Shown: in pieces, positions 19,391 to 28,030 of the stretch
Layout of the letters: each line of letters starts with the position of its first letter
Numbering within the stretch: the stretch's first letter is position 1
Assembly: GCF_000612805.1 (NCBI RefSeq)
Contig: NZ_HG964405.1
Coordinates: 505,963-569,962 of the forward strand
From: Bacillus ndiopicus
Lineage (GTDB): Bacteria > Bacillota > Bacilli > Bacillales_A > Planococcaceae
Direction: 5' to 3'
Length of the DNA stretch: 64,000 nt
Translations under genes and position numbers: made by a program
The notes under the pieces: generated by a model
What the model saw: the letters and a program-made list of their open reading frames with translations, nothing else
What the model was told of the DNA's origin: nothing
Databases searched by the model: none

Positions 19391-19801
19391 ATGAAAAAAG
19401 TAGATCATATTGGAATTGCTGTGAAAAATATAGAGGAGCGCATTACATACTACACCGAAACACTAGGCTTAACTTTATTAAAAATAGAAGAGGTTGCTTC
19501 TCAGCAAGTGAAAGTCGCTTTTATTGATGCTGGCAATGTCAAGCTAGAGCTTTTAGCACCAATGAGTGAAAAGAGTACGATTCATAGCTTTATAGAAAAG
19601 CGTGGAGAAGGCATTCATCATATCGCGTTTGGTGTAACGGATATTCGTGAGCGCATGGCAGAGCTGCGCGAAAAAGGCGTTCGACTGCTGTCAGAGGAGC
19701 CTGGGCCAGGTGCTGGCGGGGCAGAAGTTGCATTTTTGCATCCGAAAGATTCATTCGGTGTGCTTTATGAGTTATGCGATAAAAGTGGAAAAGGGGAATA
19801 A
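19391..19801 (+). CDS. mce: Methylmalonyl-CoA epimerase
   Basis: Interconverts (S)- and (R)-methylmalonyl-CoA, linking the carboxylase encoded next with the mutase encoded at 12.7-16.5 kb. It is a two-module glyoxalase-fold protein with metal ligands expected at His6 (VDHIGIAV), GIHHIAF near 77 and the Glu in YELC near the C-terminus. 136 residues with the ATG at 19391 (GAGGGG upstream). The open frame further upstream runs through the divergent prli42 gene and is not coding. Confidence 0.93.
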   Translation: MKKVDHIGIAVKNIEERITYYTETLGLTLLKIEEVASQQVKVAFIDAGNVKLELLAPMSEKSTIHSFIEKRGEGIHHIAFGVTDIRERMAELREKGVRLLSEEPGPGAGGAEVAFLHPKDSFGVLYELCDKSGKGE

Positions 19802-21363
19802 TGATGACGACAACAATTGATATGTTTGATAAAATTCATGAGCTTTATGATCGTAAAAGTGTTATTGAATTAGGAGGTGGCGATGCGCGTATTGAGAAGC
19901 AGCATGAAAAGGGGAAATTGACTGCTCGCGAACGCATCAGCCTGCTGTTAGACGAAGGAACATTCGTGGAAATCAATCCATTTATTACGCATCGTACAAT
20001 CGACTTTGGTATGGCAGATTTAGAGGGACCTGGCGATGGGGTTGTTACAGGTTTCGGAAAAATTAATGGACGTAACGTTTATTTATTCGCACAAGATTTT
20101 ACGGTATTTGGTGGAGCACTTGGTGAAATGCATGCGAAAAAAATCGCAGCGGTAATGGACTTAGCGGCGAAAAATGGTACACCTTTTATCGGAATTAATG
20201 ATTCAGGCGGTGCACGTATTCAAGAAGGCGTACTTTCATTAGATGGCTACGGTCACATTTTCTATCGCAACTCTATTTATTCAGGTGTCATCCCGCAAAT
20301 CTCTGTTATTATGGGACCTTGTGCGGGTGGAGCTGTATATTCACCAGCAATTACTGACTTTATTTTAATGGTTGATAAAACGTCACAAATGTTTATTACA
20401 GGGCCCAAAGTTATTGAAACGGTAACAGGTGAGAAGATTTCATCTGAAGGCTTAGGCGGCTCAAAGGTGCATAATACAATTAGCGGTAACGCTCATTTCC
20501 GCGCGCCGAATGAAGAAGAGGCAATACAACAAATTCAGCAGCTTTTAAGCTATTTACCACAAAATAATAAGGAAAAGGCACCGAAAGTAGCATACACAGC
20601 AGGCGACGAATACCGCTCAGAGCTAGTGGATGTTGTGCCAATCGACCAAACGAAATCCTATGATGTGCGCAAAGTAGTTGAGCTTGTTGTTGACGAAGGA
20701 TCTTTTATGGAAGTGCAGAAGGAGTTTGCAAAAAACGTCGTAGTCGGCTTTGCACGCATTGCAGGCGAATCTGTAGGCTTAGTGTGTAATCAACCGAAGT
20801 TTTTAGCTGGAGGTCTGGACATCGACTCATCAGATAAACTAGCTCGCTTTGTTCGTACTTGTGACGCTTACAACGTACCTGTTATTACATTTGAGGACGT
20901 ATCAGGCTTCTTCCCAGGTGTTAAGCAGGAACACGGTGGTATTATTCGTCATGGTGCGAAAATTTTATACGCATACTCAGAAGCGACAGTACCGAAAATT
21001 ACGGTGATTTTACGTAAAGCGTACGGTGGTGCATATGTTGCACTTAACTCCAAAGCGATTGGGGCAGACCTTGTATTCGCTTGGCCAAACGCAGAAATCG
21101 CAGTAATGGGGGCAGCAGGCGCAGCAAACATTATTCATGCGGGCGAAATCGCCAAATCAAGTGACCCGGAAGCTACACGTGCAGCGAAAATCGAAGAGTA
21201 CAAAGAAAAATTCGCCAACCCATACGTAGCAGCATCTCGCGGTATGGTAGACGATGTTATCGACCCACGCGAAACACGTATTAAGCTAATTCAAGCATTA
21301 GATATGCTATCAACAAAGCATGAAGACCGCCCATATAAAAAGCATGGGAATATTCCATTATAA
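19801..21363 (+). CDS. yqjD: Acyl-CoA (propionyl-CoA type) carboxylase, carboxyltransferase beta subunit
   Basis: Carboxyltransferase of the PccB/MmdA type. The crotonase-fold halves carry GINDSGGARIQEGV near 135-148, GPCAGGAVYSPA near 173-184 and AYGGAYVALNSK near 405-416, which build the two oxyanion holes. 520 residues. It overlaps the mce stop (TAATGATG). No biotin carboxylase or biotin carrier gene lies in this window, so the alpha subunit must be encoded elsewhere. A decarboxylase role cannot be excluded from sequence alone. Confidence 0.92.
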   Translation: MMTTTIDMFDKIHELYDRKSVIELGGGDARIEKQHEKGKLTARERISLLLDEGTFVEINPFITHRTIDFGMADLEGPGDGVVTGFGKINGRNVYLFAQDFTVFGGALGEMHAKKIAAVMDLAAKNGTPFIGINDSGGARIQEGVLSLDGYGHIFYRNSIYSGVIPQISVIMGPCAGGAVYSPAITDFILMVDKTSQMFITGPKVIETVTGEKISSEGLGGSKVHNTISGNAHFRAPNEEEAIQQIQQLLSYLPQNNKEKAPKVAYTAGDEYRSELVDVVPIDQTKSYDVRKVVELVVDEGSFMEVQKEFAKNVVVGFARIAGESVGLVCNQPKFLAGGLDIDSSDKLARFVRTCDAYNVPVITFEDVSGFFPGVKQEHGGIIRHGAKILYAYSEATVPKITVILRKAYGGAYVALNSKAIGADLVFAWPNAEIAVMGAAGAANIIHAGEIAKSSDPEATRAAKIEEYKEKFANPYVAASRGMVDDVIDPRETRIKLIQALDMLSTKHEDRPYKKHGNIPL

Positions 21364-21371
21364 TGAAACAG

Positions 21372-21399
21372 AGCTATCTCAATTTGGGATAGCTTTTTT
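21372..21399 (+). terminator. Rho-independent terminator after yqjD
   Basis: AGCTATCTCAA / TTGGGATAGCT with one G-U pair, followed by six T. Confidence 0.85.
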
Positions 21400-21407
21400 G
21401 TGTGAAA

Positions 21408-21607
21408 ATATCAGCGGGTTAAGTAAAGAAATCAGCGACTTTTCAAATATATCAGCGGGTTAAGCTAGGATATCGGCGACTTTTCAAATATATCAGCGGG
21501 TTAAGTAAACGAAGGGTTAAGCTAGGATATCAGCGACTTTTCAAATATATCAGCGGGTTAAGCTAAGATATCAGCGACTTTCACGATTCTATTAGCAACT
21601 TCCTCAC
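21408..21607 (+). repeat. Tandem 41-bp intergenic repeat, four units
   Basis: Units start with ATATCAGCGGGTTAAG at 21408, 21449, 21490 and 21547. Each has two half-units of 20-21 bp, both built on ATCAGCG (one followed by GGTTAAG, the other by ACTTTTC). Unit 3 has a 16-bp insertion that duplicates GGGTTAAG. A decayed half-unit (TATTAGCAACTTCC) follows unit 4. No reading frame is kept through the units. Confidence 0.85.
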
Positions 21608-21653
21608 AAAAGCACGATATAAGTATGGTAAAATTAAGGAAGGAGGGATGGAA

Positions 21654-22628
21654 ATGGAGTGGAAAGAATTACAGCAACAATATACAGATTATCAATTGGA
21701 CTTATTAGCAATTGAAAAATTAACGAAGCAAAAACAAGCGATTGAGCAGCAAATCCGCCGCGTGAAGCGAGAGATTGAGAGCTATGAAGCCCAATTATTC
21801 GAGGCTAGAAAGCGGTTAAATAAGCTTGATCATTTTTCTTTTATACAGTTATTTCGAAAATGGACAGGGAAATACGATGAAACGCTCGAGGAACAATTTG
21901 GTGTCGTTGCAACAAAGGAATTGAAATTAATTGAAAGCCAGCTTATGCAGGAGGATTTACAGCAGGATTTAGATGCATTAAGCGAGAAATTAAAGGTTAC
22001 AGATAAGTCGAAGATTTTACAGAAATTAGAACAATTGACTAGAAAAAAAGAGCTTTGGCTCATGCAGCATGCACCGAAGCTGGCAGAAAAATTAAACGAT
22101 ATACTTGAGCAGGAACTATACGTAAAACAATTGAAAACAGAAATTGTTGAAGCGCAAGAAGCGGGCAAAGAGGCGATGCGCGCTTTAATGGATGCAGTTG
22201 AATGCTTATTAAAAGCTAAAAACTACTCAACATGGGATACGTTTTTAGGCGGTGGTCTGATTGCAACAGCAATGAAGCATGAAAAGCTAAGCCATTCAGA
22301 GGCTTATATTCATAAAGCACAAATGGCGCTACAGCGTTATCATAACGAACTGCTTGATGTGCAAAATATGCAGCATAAAGCATTTACAGTGGAAATGGAT
22401 GGCTTTGTTAAGTTTGCGGATTATTTCTTTGATGATATTTTTTCTGCTTGGTCGATTCATTCCAAAATCGCTACTTCAATTGAGCAGCTATCGCGTGTAC
22501 AGGATGATGTCGCAAACACACAGCTAATGCTTGAAAATAAGCTAGAATATTTATTGGAAAAAGAAAAGGCTCTTGCACTGCAACGTGAAAATATTTTTTT
22601 GATAAACGACGAATCATTGTTTTTCTAA
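21654..22628 (+). CDS. Predicted coiled-coil protein of unknown function
   Basis: 324 residues, no signal peptide or membrane segment. Two long heptad-rich regions (about 5-70 and 90-180) flank a short aromatic loop, and a conserved-looking segment WDTFLGGGLIATAMKHEKL lies near 196-214, followed by more helix. I do not recognise a named family. ATG 21654 is chosen because AAGGAGGG ends 6 nt before it; the in-frame ATG at 21648 directly abuts that site. It is monocistronic or read together with yqjE 69 nt downstream. Confidence 0.8.
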   Translation: MEWKELQQQYTDYQLDLLAIEKLTKQKQAIEQQIRRVKREIESYEAQLFEARKRLNKLDHFSFIQLFRKWTGKYDETLEEQFGVVATKELKLIESQLMQEDLQQDLDALSEKLKVTDKSKILQKLEQLTRKKELWLMQHAPKLAEKLNDILEQELYVKQLKTEIVEAQEAGKEAMRALMDAVECLLKAKNYSTWDTFLGGGLIATAMKHEKLSHSEAYIHKAQMALQRYHNELLDVQNMQHKAFTVEMDGFVKFADYFFDDIFSAWSIHSKIATSIEQLSRVQDDVANTQLMLENKLEYLLEKEKALALQRENIFLINDESLFF

Positions 22629-22697
22629 TCTTCGAGGCGTACAATAGCATTAGTGTGAATTTTCAATTACAACCTACATAACAAGGAGTTTTCAACT

Positions 22698-23810
22698 ATG
22701 AACAGTCGTTTAGTAAATGAATTTTTAGAACTAGTGCAAATCGATTCTGAAACAAAGCATGAGGAGAAGATTGCACCCGTTTTAGTAGCAAAATTACAAG
22801 AATTAGGCTTTGATGTATTGCAAGATGATGCACATACGCGAAACGGTCACGCAGCAGGCAATATTATTGCGACATTGCAAGGGACTGCGGACGTAGAGCC
22901 TATTTATTTTACATGTCATATGGATACGGTAGTGCCTGGTGTGGGCATTCGACCTGAAGTGCGCGAAGATGGCTATATTTATTCGGACGGTACGACGATT
23001 TTAGGTGCAGATGATAAAGCAGGCATTGCAGCACTATTTGAAATGGCACGCCGCTTAAAGGAAGAAAATATTGAGCATGGCACGATTCAATTTATTATTA
23101 CAGCAGGTGAAGAAAGCGGCTTAGTTGGAGCAAAGGAACTAAATCCTGAACATATTATTGCAAAATATGGCTTCGCAGTAGATAGTACTGGAAAAGTTGG
23201 GGATATTGTTACAGCAGCGCCATTCCAAGCGAAAATTAAAGCGAAAATCATTGGTAAATCAGCACATGCTGGTGTAGCGCCAGAAAAGGGTATTTCTGCA
23301 ATTACGATTGCAGCAAAGGCAGTAGCACAAATGAAGCTAGGCCGCTTAGATTTTGAGACAACAGCAAATATTGGGCGCTTTGAAGGTGGTAAGGCAACGA
23401 ATATCGTTTGTGATGAGGTATCAATTTTAGCGGAAGCACGTTCAATCGTAGAAGAGAAATTAAACGCTCAAACAGCGCATATGAAAGAAACATTTGAGCG
23501 CGTTGCAGCCGAACTTGGCGGTCGTGCGGAAGTAGAAATTCTTTTAATGTACCCGGGCTTCCGTGTAACGGAGGAAGATAAAGTTGTACAAGTGGCAACA
23601 GCAGCAGTTCGTGCAATCGGTGAGGAACCAAAGTTATTTGCGTCAGGTGGCGGAAGTGATGCAAACGTTATTTCAGGCTTTGGTATTCCAACAGTGAATT
23701 TTGCAGTTGGTTATGAAGAAATTCATACGACAAATGAGCGCATGCCAATTTCTGAATTAGAGAAGCTCGCAAATTTATTACTAGAAGTTGTGAAACAAAC
23801 GGTAAAATAA
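22698..23810 (+). CDS. yqjE: M20 metallopeptidase, peptidase T-like (YqjE)
   Basis: Zinc-dependent aminopeptidase-like enzyme acting on short peptides. Metal-site motifs are TCHMDTV near 72-78, GADDKAGIA near 100-108 and the catalytic ITAGEESGLVGA near 133-144. A dimerisation lid domain with SAHAGVAPEKG near 190-200 and the final GGSDANV complete the M20 layout. 370 residues. Same place as B. subtilis yqjE, downstream of yqjD. Substrate range is inferred from the family. Confidence 0.9.
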   Translation: MNSRLVNEFLELVQIDSETKHEEKIAPVLVAKLQELGFDVLQDDAHTRNGHAAGNIIATLQGTADVEPIYFTCHMDTVVPGVGIRPEVREDGYIYSDGTTILGADDKAGIAALFEMARRLKEENIEHGTIQFIITAGEESGLVGAKELNPEHIIAKYGFAVDSTGKVGDIVTAAPFQAKIKAKIIGKSAHAGVAPEKGISAITIAAKAVAQMKLGRLDFETTANIGRFEGGKATNIVCDEVSILAEARSIVEEKLNAQTAHMKETFERVAAELGGRAEVEILLMYPGFRVTEEDKVVQVATAAVRAIGEEPKLFASGGGSDANVISGFGIPTVNFAVGYEEIHTTNERMPISELEKLANLLLEVVKQTVK

Positions 23811-23823
23811 GGGAGGGCAAATA

Positions 23824-24303
23824 ATGGACTTTCGTAAATCTGTCGTTTTCGGCTGTGGTAATGAAGAATATGCAGCACCAGTTGAACAAGTTGTATCAAT
23901 TGAAAAGCTTGAGCAAATTACACCTATTCCTCATTTGCCAAACTATTTATTAGGCTTCACGCGGATTCGAGGTGAATTAATACCTGTTATCGATTTCCAG
24001 CGAATTTTATACGACACACCAAGTACAGGGGATTTAGTGCGAATGATTGTACTTAATACAGATGTTGTTAACTATGGGCTTGTGGTATCAGATGCGAAGG
24101 AAATTTTAGATTTTAGTGATAATGAAATACAGCAACTTGGTCTTGTAAATTATGCGAAAACAAAATATTTCACAGCGGTTGCCAATCTAGAAAATCGCAT
24201 GATTACATGTGTCGACCCGAAAATATTAGTAGACTCCTTAGAAGGAATTCGCGAAATTATTGCCTATATGCATAAAATGCTGGAAGACGCCAAAGAGGAT
24301 TAA
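23824..24303 (+). CDS. CheW-like scaffold protein
   Basis: A 159-residue protein that is almost entirely one CheW-like domain: FGCGNEEYAAPVEQVVSIEK at the start, the hallmark LLGFTRIRGELIPVIDF near 41-57, then VSDAKEILDF near 90-99. Such proteins couple chemoreceptors to CheA. It lacks the receiver domain of CheV, and no other chemotaxis gene is nearby, so it may be an additional coupling protein. AGGGAGGGC lies before the ATG, and the gene starts 14 nt after yqjE. Confidence 0.88.
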   Translation: MDFRKSVVFGCGNEEYAAPVEQVVSIEKLEQITPIPHLPNYLLGFTRIRGELIPVIDFQRILYDTPSTGDLVRMIVLNTDVVNYGLVVSDAKEILDFSDNEIQQLGLVNYAKTKYFTAVANLENRMITCVDPKILVDSLEGIREIIAYMHKMLEDAKED

Positions 24304-24310
24304 CTTTAAT

Positions 24311-24341
24311 AAAGCTGATGCGCATGTGCATCAGCTTTTTT
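24311..24341 (+). terminator. Rho-independent terminator after the CheW-like gene
   Basis: AAAGCTGATGC / GCATCAGCTTT with a 6-nt loop and a following T run. Confidence 0.9.
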
Positions 24342-24415
24342 GTCAATGTTCAATTTCCTGAAACTTTTTGATGCCTCGCACAGTATAAAAGGTAAGAAAC
24401 AATAGAAAGTGTGAT

Positions 24416-24928
24416 ATGAATATGTTAAATGAACCGTATCGACCAAAAATCAATTTTCCAAAATCGATGGCTGAGAAAATGGCTGATATGATTGGAATAG
24501 CAGCGATATTATTTTCGATTTTATTTATCGCTTTGAATTGGACGAGCTTACCAGCGCAAGTGCCTATGCATTTTAATGGAGCTGGTGAAATCGATCGTTG
24601 GGGCTCGAAATATGAAATGCTTATTATGCCACTTATTGGTATTGGTCTATTCATTATGTTACAAATAGTAGAAAGAAAGCCGCACTTACATAACTATCCC
24701 GAACGTATAAATGAATCTAATGTCGAACAGTTTTATAAAACTAGTAAAAAATTATTAAACTATATGAAAAACACATGTAGTCTTACTTTTGCATATATTA
24801 CCTATGAAATTGTGACGATTGCTAAGCAGGGAAAATTATTGCTTGGTTCAGCCACTTTAATTGTGCTGCTCGTATTGCTTTTTGTCATTATGATTATTGG
24901 TATAGTAAAAATGATGAAAATTAAATAA
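24416..24928 (+). CDS. DUF1648-domain membrane protein
   Basis: 170 residues with four hydrophobic segments (about 25-45, 70-88, 120-138, 145-165). The N-terminal part has the DUF1648 pattern: LPAQVPMHFNGAGEIDRWGSK near 47-67, found in SdpI-like and related membrane proteins. Function unknown; SdpI itself gives immunity to the SdpC toxin, but that role cannot be assumed here. The start is uncertain (ATG 24416 or 24422) because the upstream ribosome site is weak. Confidence 0.75.
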   Translation: MNMLNEPYRPKINFPKSMAEKMADMIGIAAILFSILFIALNWTSLPAQVPMHFNGAGEIDRWGSKYEMLIMPLIGIGLFIMLQIVERKPHLHNYPERINESNVEQFYKTSKKLLNYMKNTCSLTFAYITYEIVTIAKQGKLLLGSATLIVLLVLLFVIMIIGIVKMMKIK

Positions 24929-24936
24929 TGGATAGG

Positions 24937-24966
24937 GGGCTGCTTGCAAAACAAGTAGTCCTTTTT
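24937..24966 (+). terminator. Rho-independent terminator
   Basis: GGGCTGCTTG / CAAGTAGTCC (two G-U pairs), loop CAAAA, then TTTTT. Confidence 0.8.
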
Positions 24967-25036
24967 GGTTTTGGGACATTTGCGCATATTTTTGCATAGC
25001 ATATGTCGAGCTTATAAATAAGAGGGGGCTAAAAAA

Positions 25037-25585
25037 GTGTATTATGACGGTTATTATTATGCACAAACACCGATGCAACAATATCCATATCAACCAATGT
25101 TGCCACAACAGCAAATGTTTCCACAACAGCAAATGCTACCACAGCATCCAATGCTGCCGAATTTCCCGTGGAACTGGCAGCGCCCAGAAGAAAGTTCATC
25201 AATGCGAGATTATGGTAGACATCCATATGTTGTAAATTTGCAAAATGCAACAATACGCAATAACGCATTTCGTAGAGCTATTTGGACAGGGAAGCATTTG
25301 CAAACAACACTAATGAATATTCGTGTTGGAGAGGATATCGGCATGGAGCGCCATCCCGCTACTGATCAATTTATATATATAGAGGAAGGGCAAGGTTATG
25401 TCCGTCTAGGTGATCGTAGGGATTATTCAGAGGTAGAACGAGTTGTAAATCCTGGTGATGCGATTTTTGTGCCAGCTGGCAAATGGCATAATGTTATTAA
25501 TATCGGACAGCGGCCATTAAAGCTATTTTCTATTTATGCTCCACCAGTGCATCCATTTGGTACCGTTGAAGAAAGAAAAAAATGA
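25037..25585 (+). CDS. Cupin-domain protein with Q/P/M-rich N-terminus
   Basis: Residues 1-50 are low-complexity, rich in Q, P, M and Y, with repeats of the type MLPQQQMFPQQQ. Residues about 60-175 form a cupin barrel: motif 1 around MERHPATDQFIYIEEGQG and motif 2 around PAGKWHNVINIG. The low-complexity leader resembles spore-coat style proteins, but a coat role is only a guess. GTG start with AGAGGGGG about 10 nt upstream. 182 residues. Confidence 0.82.
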   Translation: MYYDGYYYAQTPMQQYPYQPMLPQQQMFPQQQMLPQHPMLPNFPWNWQRPEESSSMRDYGRHPYVVNLQNATIRNNAFRRAIWTGKHLQTTLMNIRVGEDIGMERHPATDQFIYIEEGQGYVRLGDRRDYSEVERVVNPGDAIFVPAGKWHNVINIGQRPLKLFSIYAPPVHPFGTVEERKK

Positions 25586-25635
25586 ATCCTTTAAGCACTT
25601 TTCTACGTATAGCTAGATAAAGGAAGGTGCTTGCT

Positions 25636-26589
25636 ATGGAACAAATAATTCAACTTTTTGAACAAAATTATAAAAAAATTGAAAAATTCGCAGGGTGGAC
25701 TACTGGAAAGCCGATTGTTTTGCTTATGGCATCGTATTATACAGCCAGGCAGCAAGAGGTGAACATCGATGAATTACAAGACGCTATTGCAGTGATAAAA
25801 AAGGAAACTGGCTTCTTTTCAACATTGCGGACAAATTCTTTAGTACAGTATGTTTATGCAATGCAAATTGCTAGCGAGGCTAATAAAGAGGGAGCGATTC
25901 GCGAATTATTAAGCAATACAGAGATTTTACGCAACGCAAAATTCTCGAACACATCTTTTACAACAATTGCAGCACTATTTTTAACGAGCGAAAATAAAGA
26001 GCAGCAGGCAGAACGAGCGCAGATGATGTATCGTGAAATGCGTAAAAAACATATATTTTTAACTTCCTATGAGGATGTACCCATTGCAGTTTTGTTTGCT
26101 TTAGATGATGCAGATATCGAACAGCGCGCTGATACAATGCGTCGTTACTATGATGAGCTGAAAGCAAGTAAATTTTACCAAGGCAATGAGCTTCAAGCAT
26201 TGTCACAAATTTTAACGATGGCAAGTATTGAATACAATAAGCAAATCGTTCCTTATATCGTCGCAATTAGACAACAATTAGAGCAAGCGAAAATTAAGAT
26301 GCGTCCAGCGCTTTATATTCAGCTAGGATTTTTAGCGTTGGCGCAAATTAATGATGAGCAGCTACAGCAGTTGATTGACCTTTATGAACTATTTAAAAAT
26401 CAAAAATATTTAAAATGGTATAAAGAGCAAGCGTTTGCCATTGCGGTGCAGCAATATTTACCGACTAGTACACTCGGTACAAACGAATTATTATCAGTCG
26501 TTTCGATTGAATTACTTCTTCAAATGCAATATGCAATTTTGGCAACAACTACTATTGTAGCTGTTAGCTCAACTTCCAGTAATAACTAA
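25636..26589 (+). CDS. DUF4003 family protein
   Basis: 317-residue soluble, alpha-helical protein that fits the DUF4003 family (GKPIVLLMASYYTARQQEVNIDEL near the start, then repeated helical pairs such as GFFSTLRTNSLVQYVYAMQIA). Function unknown. ATG 25636 follows AAAGGAAGG by 8 nt; the in-frame GTG at 25627 lies inside that site. The C-terminal tail is a hydrophobic stretch ending in TTTIVAVSSTSSNN, possibly a membrane contact. Confidence 0.75.
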   Translation: MEQIIQLFEQNYKKIEKFAGWTTGKPIVLLMASYYTARQQEVNIDELQDAIAVIKKETGFFSTLRTNSLVQYVYAMQIASEANKEGAIRELLSNTEILRNAKFSNTSFTTIAALFLTSENKEQQAERAQMMYREMRKKHIFLTSYEDVPIAVLFALDDADIEQRADTMRRYYDELKASKFYQGNELQALSQILTMASIEYNKQIVPYIVAIRQQLEQAKIKMRPALYIQLGFLALAQINDEQLQQLIDLYELFKNQKYLKWYKEQAFAIAVQQYLPTSTLGTNELLSVVSIELLLQMQYAILATTTIVAVSSTSSNN

Positions 26590-26599
26590 TGATGTAGGG

Positions 26600-26644
26600 T
26601 TGTCTGAAAAGCAGGCTAGCGCACTGCTTTCCAGACAATTTTTA
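26600..26644 (+). terminator. Rho-independent terminator
   Basis: TTGTCTG-A-AAAGCAG / CTGCTTT-C-CAGACAA with one internal mismatch, followed by TTTTT. Confidence 0.85.
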
Positions 26645-26663
26645 TTTTGGAAAATCCTTTTTC

Positions 26664-26693
26664 TTGTAAGAATAACTGTTCGCATTTTATAAT
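26664..26693 (+). promoter_or_regulatory. Promoter of dinB with a LexA-like box in the spacer
   Basis: TTGTAA (26664-26669), 18-bp spacer, TATAAT (26688-26693). Inside the spacer AGAATAACTGTTCG (26669-26682) matches 8 of 10 fixed positions of the Bacillus SOS box CGAAC-N4-GTTCG. Confidence 0.5.
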
Positions 26694-26728
26694 TTTGCGT
26701 ATAATAGAGAAAAAGGGAGGTGTGGTAG

Positions 26729-27988
26729 ATGGCAGGTCGTGTTATTGTACATATCGATATGAATTGTTTTTACGCTTCTGTTGAACAGGTTTTTGATCCA
26801 AGCTTGAAAGGGAAGCCAATTGCGATTGCAGGGAATCCGAAAGAGCGCCGGGGAATAATTATTACTTGCTCCTATGAGGCACGTGCTTTTGGAGTGAAAA
26901 CGACGATGACTGTGCATGAGGCAAAAAAGCTGTGCCCGCAGCTCTTTATTTTACCGCCGAATTTTGAGCGCTATCGCCACGCCTCCAAGCAATTTTTTCA
27001 GCTATTGCGCGAATATACGGAGCTTGTTGAGCCTGTTTCAATTGATGAAAGCTATATTGATATTAGCGACCTATGTACGAATCGCCATGCGATGGAAATT
27101 GTTAAGGAAATTCAGCAGCGTATCTATTCAGAGCTACTGCTTCCATGCTCACTCGGTGTTGCGCCAAATAAATTTTTAGCGAAAACAGCCTCTGATATGA
27201 AAAAGCCTATGGGTATTACGGTTTTACGTAAACGTGATATTGCAGAAAAGCTTTGGCCATTACCTGTTATTGCAATGCATGGCGTTGGTAAAAAAACAGC
27301 TAATAAGCTTGCGACGATAGGTATTACAACAATTGAGCAGCTTGCCAAGGTGGAGGAGCATAAAATTCGTCAGTTACTTGGTATTAATGGCGAGCGCTTA
27401 AAAGCACGTGCAAATGGACAAGATAATCGACAGGTTGACCCAGATTCGATTTATGATACGAAAAGCGTTGGCAATTCTACCACATTACCACGTGATGAAA
27501 CGGATTACAAAGCTTTGCAAATGATTATGAAGCAGCTTAGCGCAAAAGTAGCCGAACGTCTGAAAGCAAAGCGACTCGCAGGAACAACTGTGACCATTTA
27601 TATTCGAGATGCAGATTGGCATAATCAAACAAGAAGTAAATCAGTGAAAAATGCAATAGCAAATGAGACAGAGATTTTCGAAATTGCCTGGGCATTATTT
27701 ATGAAGCATTGGGATGAATCACCTGTTCGTTTGCTCGGTGTCACCGTATCGAATGTAACAGATCAGCAGCATGTTACCCAGCAGCTTGGTTTATTTGACC
27801 TTGAAGAACAAATTAAGGATGAGCCAATCGTCGAACTTATGCAGCAGCTTGAACGAAAATTTGGTAAAGGTGCTGTAAAGCGCGGTCTTACAGCACCTGT
27901 ACAAGGAAAATATCAAGCGAATACAAGCTTTAGCAAAGATTTTTTAGATGATTTTGATGTGATTCAGCGGAAATCACCACCGCTTTAG
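26729..27988 (+). CDS. dinB: DNA polymerase IV (Y-family translesion polymerase)
   Basis: Error-prone polymerase that copies damaged DNA. The palm metal site starts at VHIDMNCFYASVEQ (Asp10), and the catalytic SIDES motif lies near residue 106. Helix-hairpin-helix motifs (MHGVGKKTANKL and LLGINGERLKARANG) and the little-finger domain follow. QLGLF near 350 is a beta-clamp-binding motif of the right type. 419 residues. Ortholog of yqjH in the conserved yqj order. Confidence 0.95.
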   Translation: MAGRVIVHIDMNCFYASVEQVFDPSLKGKPIAIAGNPKERRGIIITCSYEARAFGVKTTMTVHEAKKLCPQLFILPPNFERYRHASKQFFQLLREYTELVEPVSIDESYIDISDLCTNRHAMEIVKEIQQRIYSELLLPCSLGVAPNKFLAKTASDMKKPMGITVLRKRDIAEKLWPLPVIAMHGVGKKTANKLATIGITTIEQLAKVEEHKIRQLLGINGERLKARANGQDNRQVDPDSIYDTKSVGNSTTLPRDETDYKALQMIMKQLSAKVAERLKAKRLAGTTVTIYIRDADWHNQTRSKSVKNAIANETEIFEIAWALFMKHWDESPVRLLGVTVSNVTDQQHVTQQLGLFDLEEQIKDEPIVELMQQLERKFGKGAVKRGLTAPVQGKYQANTSFSKDFLDDFDVIQRKSPPL

Positions 27989-28030
27989 CTAGGTAGACTA
28001 TTATTAAATTTAGACAAGGAGGCGAACGAT

